Of a stretch of 64,000 nucleotides of DNA, positions 7,978-15,275 are shown piece after piece; position 1 is the first letter of the stretch; each line of letters begins with the position of its first letter. The position numbers were made by a program, and so were the translations under genes. Where the stretch lies: the NCBI GenBank assembly GCA_037481615.1, contig JBBFLI010000002.1; one strand, written 5' to 3'. The notes below the pieces were generated by a model. The model made no database searches. It worked only from the letters and a program-made list of their open reading frames with translations, and was not told the DNA's origin. The DNA is from SpSt-501 sp037481615 (GTDB lineage: Bacteria; Desulfobacterota; Desulfobacteria; Desulfobacterales; SpSt-501).

Positions 7978-8193
7978 TCAGCGCGGGCTGAGGCTTTTCC
8001 CTTCGCCGACCAGGGTGCAGGTCTTGAAGTCGATCGCCGCCCCGCAGGCGCTGCAACGGTGCGGACGGTCGAACTCGTCGGAGAAGATCTCCTTCTCCGC
8101 ACCGCAGGCCTGGCACTTGCAGACGAAGGACTTCAGGGTCTTGAACGTGGCGTAGCCCGGGCAATGTTGCGGGGTGGTCTCGTGTCCGGCCAT
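7978..8193 (-). CDS. Small zinc-ribbon protein
   Basis: A 71-residue protein with two CxxC knuckles (CKCQACGAEK and CSACGAAI) that probably bind Zn or Fe, and a conserved-looking start MAGHETTPQHCPGY. No function is known to me; similar small ribbons occur near rubredoxin and desulfoferrodoxin genes in anaerobes. The start at 8193 is favoured over the ATG at 8202 because AGGAGG abuts the latter but lies 9 bases before the former. Confidence 0.75.
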   Translation of the reverse strand: MAGHETTPQHCPGYATFKTLKSFVCKCQACGAEKEIFSDEFDRPHRCSACGAAIDFKTCTLVGEGKSLSPR

Positions 8194-8220
8194 GGCGGTC
8201 ATCCTCCTGGGATTCGGGTT

Positions 8221-8658
8221 TCAGGACTTCAGTTTCCGGGCCAGCTGTCGCCCGTACTCGTGGGCCATCTGCAGCCCGCCGCCCAGACGGCTCGACTTGA
8301 GGCGCAGACAGTCGCCGAGCATATCCATGCGGAAGACGTTCTTCATGGTCTGGAAAATGCGGTCGTTCGCCTCCCCGCTCCAGCCGAAAGCCCCGAAGGC
8401 GCCGCCGACCCGGCCTTCCAGATCGGCTTTCTCGGCGAGGAAGAGCAGGGTCTTCATCGCCGGGAGCATGTCGCCGTGGTAGGTGGCCGAACCGAAGGCG
8501 TAGCCGTCGTAGCCGCGCAAATCGCCCTCGTTCTGAATCGAACGCGCATCGGCCACCCGCGCCTCGTGCCCCTCCAGGCGCACGCCCTCGGCGATCAGCT
8601 CGGCGATGTCCCGGGTCTCCCCGGTGCGCGTGGCGTAAATCACCAGCACCCTGCCCAT
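8221..8658 (-). CDS. Flavodoxin
   Basis: A 145-residue FMN flavodoxin, a low-potential electron carrier. The N-terminal phosphate loop TRTGETRDIA follows the strand RVLVIYA. The flavin-stacking loops are at SATYHGDM and at AFGWSGEAND, the latter typical of flavodoxin domains of flavodiiron-type proteins. The length is slightly short but complete. The start ATG at 8658 has GGGGAGG upstream. It is embedded in the redox array, between a zinc ribbon and a rubredoxin-like gene. Confidence 0.92.
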   Translation of the reverse strand: MGRVLVIYATRTGETRDIAELIAEGVRLEGHEARVADARSIQNEGDLRGYDGYAFGSATYHGDMLPAMKTLLFLAEKADLEGRVGGAFGAFGWSGEANDRIFQTMKNVFRMDMLGDCLRLKSSRLGGGLQMAHEYGRQLARKLKS

Positions 8659-8720
8659 CGGGCCTCCCCATCCCCCCCGGAGGGCCCCGGGGCGCCTTCG
8701 CCCGCGGGGCCGGGGGCCTG

Positions 8721-8888
8721 CTAACGGTCCTTGCGTGCGATCCGGGGGTCGACGCCCTCGGCCGTGCACTCCGGCGTGTAGCAGGTGTTGTCGACGAATT
8801 CACACTTCTCCTTACAGGACGGGCACTGGTTCGGATACTCGTCCGCCTGAAAGGTGTAGCCGCAGTTTGCGCACTTCCAGCTGGGCAT
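8721..8888 (-). CDS. Rubredoxin-like metal-binding protein
   Basis: A 55-residue protein with CANCGYTF and CPSCKEKC knuckles, matching the rubredoxin-like domain of rubrerythrins (spacing shorter than true rubredoxin), plus three additional cysteines in NTCYTPEC. It probably binds one Fe or Zn. It lies directly upstream of flavodoxin and downstream of desulfoferrodoxin, so an electron-donor role in superoxide or peroxide reduction is plausible but unproven. Confidence 0.82.
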   Translation of the reverse strand: MPSWKCANCGYTFQADEYPNQCPSCKEKCEFVDNTCYTPECTAEGVDPRIARKDR

Positions 8889-8902
8889 GGGCACCCCCCG
8901 GT

Positions 8903-9277
8903 TCAGGCTTTCCACAAGCCGTGCAGGTTGCAGTACTCGCGGGCGCTCACCCGGGCGGCCTGGATGCAGAAGACGGCCTCCGGCGCCTGCCCCGGCTTGA
9001 GGTGCTGCCGGTAGACCTTGCCGTCGACGATCAGCTCGATCCACTCGATCCAGTGCTTCTCCTCCATCGGGTGAGCGACGCTGCCGACCTTCACCTTGTA
9101 GCCGTCGGCGGTCTTCTCGATCACCGGCACGTGCTTTTCCTTGGAAGCATCGACCGTGTTCTCGGTGAAGCGCTTCATCGGCTGGCCGCAGCAGACCAGC
9201 TCCCCCTTGCCTCCGTGGACGACCTCGACGATGTTGCCGCAGACGTCACACTTGTAGATTTCGAGCAGTTCCGGCAT
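8903..9277 (-). CDS. dfx: Desulfoferrodoxin (superoxide reductase, 2Fe type)
   Basis: A 124-residue superoxide reductase. The N-terminal desulforedoxin domain has center I cysteines C10, C13, C29 and C30. The catalytic center II ligands are all present: H49, H69, H75, C116 and H119 (YCNLHG), plus Lys48 next to H49. It reduces superoxide to peroxide with electrons from rubredoxin. The ATG at 9277 is preferred over the ATG at 9283 because the AAAGGAG site is spaced 6 bases from the former and 0 from the latter. It heads the oxygen-defence part of the array. Confidence 0.95.
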   Translation of the reverse strand: MPELLEIYKCDVCGNIVEVVHGGKGELVCCGQPMKRFTENTVDASKEKHVPVIEKTADGYKVKVGSVAHPMEEKHWIEWIELIVDGKVYRQHLKPGQAPEAVFCIQAARVSAREYCNLHGLWKA

Positions 9278-9361
9278 GTGCATCTCCTTTCGTTCGTGTT
9301 CCGCGCTTGTTGGCGTCGGGGGACGGAAGCGGCAGGCACGCCCCCGCCCCCTTCATTCAGG

Positions 9362-9583
9362 TCATGGCGTTTCGCCCGGCTCCCCGGTCCACCAGCCTTT
9401 GCGGATGTGTCGTTCCCGCTCGGCCTCGGCCAGACGCCGGATCTTGCAACCCGCGTCCCGGAGCACGCCGAAGAGAATGCCGCATCCGCTGTCTTCGCGA
9501 TCGTTTTCGCCGCGGTCCGCGAGGCGGATCATCTCCTCGGCGATGCGCAGCGTTTCCAGAATATGGCGATTGCACGGCCTCAC
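9362..9583 (-). CDS. Conserved small hypothetical protein
   Basis: A 73-residue protein with three conserved-looking cysteines (PCNRHILETL, DSGCGILFG and DAGCKIRRLAE) and an amphipathic Glu/Arg-rich helix. I recall similar short proteins in other deltaproteobacteria but know no function. The start is uncertain: a GTG at 9583 with GGGGAAGGG upstream gives 73 residues, and an ATG at 9631 gives 89 with a low-complexity Gly/Ser prefix. It is the first gene of the downstream redox array on this strand. Confidence 0.6.
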   Translation of the reverse strand: MRPCNRHILETLRIAEEMIRLADRGENDREDSGCGILFGVLRDAGCKIRRLAEAERERHIRKGWWTGEPGETP

Positions 9584-9670
9584 GACCCTTCCCCCGGCTC
9601 CGGCAGGCGAACCGGAACCGGAAACAAGCATGATTCGTGCCGGCAGGCGGACCGGGGTCCAGGGCGGATC

Positions 9671-9702
9671 GTTCGCCTATGATTTCGTTCGCCTATGATT
9701 TC
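9671..9702. repeat. Perfect tandem repeat, 2 x 16 bp
   Basis: The 16-base unit GTTCGCCTATGATTTC occurs twice without a gap (9671-9686 and 9687-9702) in the non-coding region upstream of the redox array. It is either a recent slippage duplication or a paired binding site. Confidence 0.9.
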
Positions 9703-9816
9703 GACGGATTGTTCATGGGGCGGCCCATCGGGCGCATCGGGCGTCTCACACGATGGAAACGCACCGGGGATCCGCCGATCGGGGATCGACGACAGAACGT
9801 CTCCATATCACGGGGG

Positions 9817-9849
9817 AAAAACCATTGCAATCCCATCCCGGGCGGGATT
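9817..9849 (-). terminator. Probable intrinsic terminator
   Basis: The arms AATCCC (9829-9834) and GGGATT (9844-9849) surround a GC-rich loop, and on the minus strand a TTTTT run (9817-9821) follows after about 7 bases. It lies about 65 bases downstream of the ferredoxin-type gene ending at 9916. Confidence 0.45.
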
Positions 9850-9915
9850 GTGAGACGCAGATGTCCCGCGGGACGCCGCGCGGGCGGAGCCGGCGGGGCG
9901 GGGCTTTCGAAAGCG

Positions 9916-10695
9916 TCAGGCGGCGGGTTTGCGCTCCAGGATCTTGCCGCGCACGCTGATCACCACTTCCTCGAGCGGGATCTCCGCCCCGGAGCGCTTC
10001 AGGCCCTGCCGCACGATCTGCGGCAACCCCCCGCAACAGGGAACCTCCATCGTGACACAGGTGACGCGGCGGATGCCGGCTTCGCGGAAGACACGGCTGA
10101 ACTTCTCGACATAGGCTTCGCGGTCGTCGAACTTCGGGCAGCCGATCATGACCCGGCGCCCGCGGAGCAGGTCGCGGTGCAGCGAGGGAAAGGCGACCGG
10201 CACGCAATCGGCCATCACCAGGAGATCGGCTCCCCGGAGGAAAGGGGCTTCGGGGGGGACGAGCAGGATCTGGACCGGCCAGTGGCTGAGGGCCGATTCC
10301 TCGCCCCCGGAGCCGGCCGCCTCCCCGGCCTCGGGGGCCGCGGCGGAGGCGGTATCGAAGGCGCGCACCATGCGCCGCGAGGGGCAGCCCTCCCCCGCGA
10401 GCGGAAAGATGCGGCCTGCCGGCGCCGCGGGGGGGGCTTCGGCCCCGGACCGCGCGGCAAGTCGCTTCTCGACCGCATGCTCGTCGAACTCCTCGGCCTC
10501 GCGCTCGACGAGGGCGAGCGCCCCCCTGGGGCACTCCCCGAGACAGGCGCCGAGACCGTCGCAGTAGATGTCGGCGACCACACGCGCCTTGCCGTCCACG
10601 ATTTCGATCGCCCCCTCGGCACAGGCGGGAACGCAGTTGCCGCAGCCGTCGCAAAGCGCTTCGTCGATCTGGATGATCTTGCGGATGACTTTCAT
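9916..10695 (-). CDS. 2x[4Fe-4S] ferredoxin-domain protein with C-terminal iron-sulfur-like region
   Basis: A 259-residue cytosolic redox protein. The N-terminus is a two-cluster ferredoxin (CDGCGNCVPACAEGAI and CDGLGACLGECPRGAL). A variable Ala-rich linker follows, then a conserved C-terminal half with MADCVPVAFPSLH, MIGCPKFDD and PCCGGLPQIV. This family is widespread in anaerobes, often annotated simply as 4Fe-4S protein and found beside CRP/FNR regulators and hybrid-cluster genes. A role in low-potential electron transfer is inferred. The ATG at 10695 overlaps the upstream gene's stop by 4 bases. Confidence 0.85.
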   Translation of the reverse strand: MKVIRKIIQIDEALCDGCGNCVPACAEGAIEIVDGKARVVADIYCDGLGACLGECPRGALALVEREAEEFDEHAVEKRLAARSGAEAPPAAPAGRIFPLAGEGCPSRRMVRAFDTASAAAPEAGEAAGSGGEESALSHWPVQILLVPPEAPFLRGADLLVMADCVPVAFPSLHRDLLRGRRVMIGCPKFDDREAYVEKFSRVFREAGIRRVTCVTMEVPCCGGLPQIVRQGLKRSGAEIPLEEVVISVRGKILERKPAA

Positions 10696-11378
10696 GGGTC
10701 TTTCCCTCCCAGAGGTTCCGGGCCGGATGTTTCCTCGGCCGCGTCTCGGCCGGCTGCGGTGAGCAGGGCGGCGCGGGATGCGCCCCCCGTCCCGTCCCCC
10801 CCGCCGGTTTCCCGGGTCTCGAGCCGCCAGGCGTCGTGGAGCACGCGCCACTCGAGGGGATCATCCGGCCCCGCCGTCGCGAACCCGGCGACCGCTTGCG
10901 CCGTGCGGGCCGCCAGCGCGGGCTCGGCCCCCAGATCCGCGAGCAGACCGCTCACCTCGGCCGCCGGGTCGGCGCCTCCGATCTCGTGGAGAAGCGCCGC
11001 GCAGAGCACCACCGCGAGATCGGCCCGCTCCGCGCGGCCGAGGCGCTCGGCCCGGCGCGCCACCCGCCCGGCGCGGCCGATGCGGCCGAAGTCCTTGCCG
11101 TAGCGGCGCTTCATGGCCACGGCGACCCGCTCCCGCAGAAGCTCGCGGCGCCGCTCGGCCAACCCCTCGGGCAGGGTGCCGAGGCACTGGGCCGCATGCG
11201 GGCACCAGGCGGCGCAGCCGAAATCCATCCGGGGGTTCACGAAGCGGAAGCCGCATCCACCGCAGGTCCGCGCCGGGTCGTCCTTGAAGAACTCGACCGG
11301 ACGGCCGCAGCGCGGGCAGCCCGCTTCGAAGATGGCCCCGGGTTTCCAGTATTGCGTGTCCTGTCCCGGGCAACGCAT
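10692..11378 (-). CDS. Cys-rich HD-like phosphohydrolase-type protein
   Basis: A 228-residue protein. The N-terminal 70 residues carry MRCPGQDTQYWKPGAI, two zinc-ribbon knuckles (CPRCG and CGGCG) and a further Cys cluster, CAAWCPHAAQC. The C-terminal part is all-helical with ALLHEIG, resembling an HD-domain metal site in which the HD is HE. Orthologues are generally named phosphohydrolase; a real activity is not known. Start ATG 11378 has GGAGAGG upstream. It is divergent from the CRP/FNR regulator and coupled to the ferredoxin-type gene downstream. Confidence 0.78.
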   Translation of the reverse strand: MRCPGQDTQYWKPGAIFEAGCPRCGRPVEFFKDDPARTCGGCGFRFVNPRMDFGCAAWCPHAAQCLGTLPEGLAERRRELLRERVAVAMKRRYGKDFGRIGRAGRVARRAERLGRAERADLAVVLCAALLHEIGGADPAAEVSGLLADLGAEPALAARTAQAVAGFATAGPDDPLEWRVLHDAWRLETRETGGGDGTGGASRAALLTAAGRDAAEETSGPEPLGGKDP

Positions 11379-11445
11379 GGGATCCTCTCCCTGGAGGAGG
11401 AAATGGTCTTGACCGACATCTTGCCTGGGGGGGGCGCGGATGTCC

Positions 11446-11459
11446 TTGACCTGGGTCAA
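11446..11459. promoter_or_regulatory. HcpR-like palindromic operator
   Basis: TTGAC-CTGG-GTCAA, a dyad with perfect 5-bp arms, lies in the 143-base divergent spacer between the CRP/FNR gene and the HD-like/ferredoxin genes. TTGAC-N4-GTCAA matches the consensus reported for HcpR, a CRP/FNR-type regulator of nitrosative-stress genes in sulfate and metal reducers. A half site, TTGACC, occurs nearby at 11409. Probable autoregulation and control of the divergent redox genes. Confidence 0.72.
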
Positions 11460-11521
11460 GCCTTCGGGTTTTTATGGACGCCGCAAATCGACCCCTTCGA
11501 CCGCTTGCGGAGGCCCGCCTC

Positions 11522-12211
11522 GTGGAACGAATCCTCGCCGCCCTGAACCGGATACCCCTCTTCGGCGGCCTGAGCCGCGAAGAGCTTCTGCGCTTCCGGG
11601 AGATCGCCCAGGAGAAAAGCTTCGGCCGCGCGGAGTGGATCTTCAGCGAAGGGGACGAGGGGGAAGGCTTCTACGTCATCCTCGAAGGCAGGGTCAAGAT
11701 CTTCAAGCTCTCGCCCTCCGGCAAGGAGCAGATCCTGCATCTCTTCGGCCCGGGGGACTCCTTCGGCGAGGTGGCCGTCTTCGAGGGCGGCTCGTTTCCG
11801 GCGAACGCGCAGGCTCTGCAGGATACCCGCGCCCTCTTCTTCCCGCGCGCGGCCTTCCGCGCGCTCTTGCGCAACCACCCGGACTTCGCCCTCAAGCTCC
11901 TCGCCGACCTCTCGCGCAAGCTGCGCGAATTCACGATGCAGATCGAAAGCCTCGCCTTGAAGGAGATCCCCGCGCGGCTCGCCTCCTACCTGCTCTATCT
12001 CGCCCGCGAACAGCCGGGGGACGGCAACGTGGTGACGCTCGCCATCTCCAAGGGGGAGCTTGCGCGCCTTCTGGGGACGATCCCCGAGACGCTTTCGCGC
12101 ATCTTCGCCCGGCTCTCGGGGCAGGGCCTGATCCGGGTCACGGGCCGCCGCATCGCGCTGCTCGACCGCGCCGGTCTGGAGGCCCTGGCCCGCGAGGGCA
12201 GAATCCCCTGA
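11522..12211 (+). CDS. CRP/FNR family transcriptional regulator (HcpR-like)
   Basis: A 229-residue regulator. Residues 10-125 form a cyclic-nucleotide-binding-like beta-roll (IFSEGDEGEGFYVILEGRVK; GPGDSFGEVAVFEGG). The C-terminal helix-turn-helix contains KGELARLLGTIPETLSRIFARL. It lacks the FNR N-terminal Cys cluster, as expected for HcpR/DNR types that sense NO through heme. I choose the GTG at 11522 because GGAGG (11509-11513) is ideally spaced; the ATG at 11474 has no ribosome site and lies almost on the operator. It is divergent from an anaerobic redox array that it probably controls. Confidence 0.85.
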   Translation: MERILAALNRIPLFGGLSREELLRFREIAQEKSFGRAEWIFSEGDEGEGFYVILEGRVKIFKLSPSGKEQILHLFGPGDSFGEVAVFEGGSFPANAQALQDTRALFFPRAAFRALLRNHPDFALKLLADLSRKLREFTMQIESLALKEIPARLASYLLYLAREQPGDGNVVTLAISKGELARLLGTIPETLSRIFARLSGQGLIRVTGRRIALLDRAGLEALAREGRIP

Positions 12212-12235
12212 CGCCGCAGGCGCGGAGCGGGGGCC

Positions 12236-13141
12236 TCAGTCGACCGCCTGGGAGCCCACGGCGAGCACCGGGCAAGGGGCGCGGCGCACCACCCGATCGG
12301 TCGTCGACCCAAGGAGAAGCGACTTCACCAGGCCGTAGCCCCGGACGCCGAGCACGATCATGTCCATCTCGTGGGCCACGGCGTAGGCGATGAGCTCCTC
12401 GTAGGGCTGGCCGCGCAGCACGGTCACCCGCGGCGTGCACCACAACCGGGCCTCTTCCGGAACCAGCGCCTCGAGCTTTTCCCTGACCACGTCCACCTGC
12501 AGGAGGTCCTGGGTCTGCTCGGAGGGGGTGAGGAATTCCGGGTAGACGGGCGGCTCCATGACGTGGAGCATGTGTACCTCGGCCTCGAACTCCTGGGCGA
12601 GGCTCAGGCCGTAGCGCAGGGCGTTTCGGGAATCGGCGGAAAAGTCGATCCCGACGAGAAGCCGCTGGAGGCGGATCCCGCCCCGCTCGGGATCGATGAG
12701 GCCCTCGGGGGGGCTCTGCACGGCGAGCACCGGGCAGGGAAGCGTGCGGATCAGCCGCTGGGTCACCGAGCCGAGGATCAGCCGCTTCAACCCCGAGTGC
12801 CCGCGCGTCGCGGCGATGACCAGGTCGAGATCCTTTTCCTCGACGAGCCGCGCGATCTCCCCCGCGGGGTGGCCGAAGCGGATCACCGGCTCCCAGGCGA
12901 CGTCCTGCAGGCCCGGCGTCCTTTGCAGGAGCTCCCGGGCCTGGCGCTCGATCCGCTCCTGCTGGCCGACCGGGTCGAGCTGGAACTCCCCGTAAATCGC
13001 CACCGCGGAGAGATCGACCACGTGGGCGACGAAGAGCTTCGCGCCGAACTCCCGCGCGATCGCGACACCGTAAGGGATCGTGCGGTTGGCATGTTCCGAG
13101 AAATCGGTCGCACAGAGGATGTTTCGGAATTGCACGCGCAT
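12236..13141 (-). CDS. Tandem universal stress protein (UspA family, two domains)
   Basis: A 301-residue protein made of two Usp domains. The first (residues 1-150) begins RNILCATDFSEHA and carries the ATP-loop ATRGHSGLKRLILGSVTQ; the second begins RLLVGIDFSADS and ends with VRGYGLVKSLLLGSTTDRVV. Both retain G-x2-G-x9-G(S/T), so ATP binding is likely. Such proteins are cytoplasmic and induced under growth arrest or redox stress; the molecular output is unknown. It follows rtcB by 53 bases on the same strand and may be cotranscribed with RNA repair genes. Confidence 0.93.
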   Translation of the reverse strand: MRVQFRNILCATDFSEHANRTIPYGVAIAREFGAKLFVAHVVDLSAVAIYGEFQLDPVGQQERIERQARELLQRTPGLQDVAWEPVIRFGHPAGEIARLVEEKDLDLVIAATRGHSGLKRLILGSVTQRLIRTLPCPVLAVQSPPEGLIDPERGGIRLQRLLVGIDFSADSRNALRYGLSLAQEFEAEVHMLHVMEPPVYPEFLTPSEQTQDLLQVDVVREKLEALVPEEARLWCTPRVTVLRGQPYEELIAYAVAHEMDMIVLGVRGYGLVKSLLLGSTTDRVVRRAPCPVLAVGSQAVD

Positions 13142-13194
13142 CGGTCCACCTCCTCCCTTGCGGCGCCCGCGGGGCGCCGCCGCCGGGCTGCGGC

Positions 13195-14634
13195 TCAGCC
13201 CTTCACGACCGCCAGCGGGACGAGCCGGGCGACCCGCCGGGCGATCCCCGCGCCGTGGACGATGTCGACCACGCGGTCGACGTCCTTGTACGCCGAAGGG
13301 GCCTCCTCGGCAAGCCCGGCCAGGCTGCCGGCGCGGACCCGGATGCCCTCCTCCTCGAGCGCGCGCCGGAGTCCCGCCCCCTGGACGTTGCGCTTGGCCT
13401 GATGCCGGCTGAGCATCCGGCCGGCGCCGTGGCAACTCGAGCCGAAGGTCTGCCGCATGGCGTCGGCGGTGCCGACGAGAACCCAGCTCGAGGTGCCCAT
13501 CGAGCCCGGCACGAGCACGGGCTGTCCCAGGTCGCGGAAAGCGGCGGGAAGCTCCGGAGAGCCGGGTCCGAAGGCGCGGGTGGCCCCCTTGCGGTGGACG
13601 CAAAGCGTCCGCCGGCGGCCCTCGATCTCGTGCGTCTCCATCTTGGCGATGTTGTGGGCGATGTCGTAGAGTTGGAAGAGCTGAAACGGAATCCCCGCCG
13701 GGGCGAGCACGCGCTCGAAGCTGCCGCGGATGCGGTGCGCGAGCACTTGGCGGTTGGCGAAGGCATAGTTGGCCGCCGCCTTCATGGCGGCGAGGTAGGC
13801 CCGGCCCTCGGGACTCTCGACCGGCGCGCAGACGAGTTCCCGGTCCGGCAGGCGGTAGCCGAAGGAACGGGCGGCCTTTTGCAACCGGTTCACCGCGTCG
13901 GTGCAGACCTGGTGCCCCAGGCCCCGCGAGCCGCAGTGGATCTGGACCACGATCTGGTCGGGAAAGAGGCCGAAGCGGCGGGCGAGCGCCTCGTCCTCGA
14001 CCCGCTCGACGCGGTCGACCTCGATGAAGTGGTTGCCCGCCCCGAGCGTGCCCATCTGGTCGCGGCCGCGGGAACGGGCCCGCTCGCTCACCTCGGCGGG
14101 ATCGGCGCCCTCGAGGCATCCGCCCTCTTCGGTGTGCTCGAGGTCCTCCGGCAAGCCCAACCCGCGCCGCACGGCCCAGCGGGCGCCCTCGACCATCACC
14201 CGGTCGAGCTCGGCGCCCGACAGCCGCAGATCCCCGCCCCGGCCGACTCCGCTCGGGCAATCGGTGAAGAGAGCGGAGGCGAGCGCCTCGAGGTGATCCG
14301 AAACCTCCCGCGCCGTCATCCGCCCGGCGAGCAGCCGCACCCCGCAGTTGATGTCGTAGCCGACCCCGCCGGGGGAAATCACCCCCTCGGGCGGCTCGGT
14401 CGCCACGACCCCGCCGATCGGGAACCCGTACCCCTGGTGCATGTCGGGCATGGCCAGGACGTATCCGACGACCCCCGGCAGGGTGGCCGTGTTGATCAGC
14501 TGCTCGAGGCTGCGGTCGGCCCGCACCGCCGCGGCGAGCGCCTCGTCGGCGTAAAAACGGGCGGGAACGCGCATGTCGGCGCGTTGGCTGCGCGGGATCT
14601 CGAAGAGAAACGGGGCGATCTGCCGAATTTCCAT
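13195..14634 (-). CDS. rtcB: RtcB RNA-splicing ligase
   Basis: A 479-residue GTP- and Mn2+-dependent ligase that joins RNA 2',3'-cyclic phosphate or 3'-phosphate ends to 5'-OH ends. Hallmarks are seen: MPDMHQGYGFPIGG, GVGYDINCGVRL, GAGNHFIEV, HCGSRGLGHQV and the guanylylated His in SSCHGAGRMLSR, with the C-terminal VVDIVHGAGI. Full length for the bacterial family. It lies 35 bases downstream of an archease gene, its activating partner, on the same strand. The start ATG at 14634 is well supported by family length. Confidence 0.97.
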   Translation of the reverse strand: MEIRQIAPFLFEIPRSQRADMRVPARFYADEALAAAVRADRSLEQLINTATLPGVVGYVLAMPDMHQGYGFPIGGVVATEPPEGVISPGGVGYDINCGVRLLAGRMTAREVSDHLEALASALFTDCPSGVGRGGDLRLSGAELDRVMVEGARWAVRRGLGLPEDLEHTEEGGCLEGADPAEVSERARSRGRDQMGTLGAGNHFIEVDRVERVEDEALARRFGLFPDQIVVQIHCGSRGLGHQVCTDAVNRLQKAARSFGYRLPDRELVCAPVESPEGRAYLAAMKAAANYAFANRQVLAHRIRGSFERVLAPAGIPFQLFQLYDIAHNIAKMETHEIEGRRRTLCVHRKGATRAFGPGSPELPAAFRDLGQPVLVPGSMGTSSWVLVGTADAMRQTFGSSCHGAGRMLSRHQAKRNVQGAGLRRALEEEGIRVRAGSLAGLAEEAPSAYKDVDRVVDIVHGAGIARRVARLVPLAVVKG

Positions 14635-14669
14635 GGTTCGGCTCCCTTTTCCTCCCGGCGTGCCGGGCG

Positions 14670-15101
14670 TCAGACGTCGAAGACGATCGTCGCCGTGAAC
14701 TCCCCGCCTTCGCTACGGATGGCGAGGTCGTGATAGGTGACGGCCTTGACGGCCTTTTCCATCTCCGCCGCCTTCCGCCCGAAGGCCGCGGCCGAAAGTG
14801 CGGTCGGCGAAAAGCGTTCGAATTCGAAGCGCTCGAAGCCGACGGATTCGGTTTCCGCGTAGTAGGCCAGTTCGCTCAGCCAGCAAACGAGCAGGCTCTC
14901 GGCGTCGATGGCTTCGAGGTCGATGCGCTTGACCTGCATTTCGCCCCCGGGCGCGGGGCGGAAACCGAGGATGCGGTTCATGCCGAAGGCGGCGTTCTCG
15001 AAGAGTTCCTGCAGGCTCCGCCCCCGCACGACCAGGGCACGATCGGCGGTGTGATCGACTTCCTCGAAAGCCGGCGGCCGCATGGGTCCCCTCGACGGCA
15101 T
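14670..15101 (-). CDS. Archease (RtcB activator)
   Basis: A 143-residue archease that helps RtcB turn over by promoting guanylylation. Family features are FEEVDHTADRAL near the N-terminus, the LFENAAFGM helix, LLVCWLSELAYYAE, VKAVTYHDLAI and a C-terminal Asp-Val after TATIVFD. It is encoded directly upstream of rtcB. Two starts are possible: ATG 15101 (GGGGAG at good spacing) or ATG 15083 (GAGGGG closer). Confidence 0.95.
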   Translation of the reverse strand: MPSRGPMRPPAFEEVDHTADRALVVRGRSLQELFENAAFGMNRILGFRPAPGGEMQVKRIDLEAIDAESLLVCWLSELAYYAETESVGFERFEFERFSPTALSAAAFGRKAAEMEKAVKAVTYHDLAIRSEGGEFTATIVFDV

Positions 15102-15275
15102 GGGCGGCTCCCCGGGGAGGCGGGGTTCTTTCTTGCGGCAGGCGGAAAAAGCCGCTACGCTTGTCTGACCGTAAGGTCGGGTTCCGTTTTGTCAAGAAAA
15201 CCGAACGGTTCACAAGAGGAGCGGAGGCCGGGGGAAGGGCCTCCGTTTCAGCCGTCTCTCTGAGGAGCAAGCGCC

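Larger units (their letters stand above)
9584..9915. other. Intergenic region of about 330 bases
   Basis: No convincing gene. It holds a perfect 16-base tandem duplication (9671-9702) and a hairpin with a T-tract serving the minus-strand gene to its right (9817-9849). The region presumably also contains the promoter for the desulfoferrodoxin-flavodiiron array, but no clear -35/-10 pair was seen. Confidence 0.6.

Noticed and set aside
11474..11521. The ATG at 11474 as start of the CRP/FNR regulator
   Set aside because: No ribosome site and only 14 bases from the palindrome; the GTG at 11522 has GGAGG at ideal spacing and begins at the domain edge.
15160..15200. TTGTCT and TTGACA boxes between archease and the dehydrogenase gene as promoters
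   Set aside because: Neither has a plausible -10 hexamer at 16-18 bases, so they were not listed as features.
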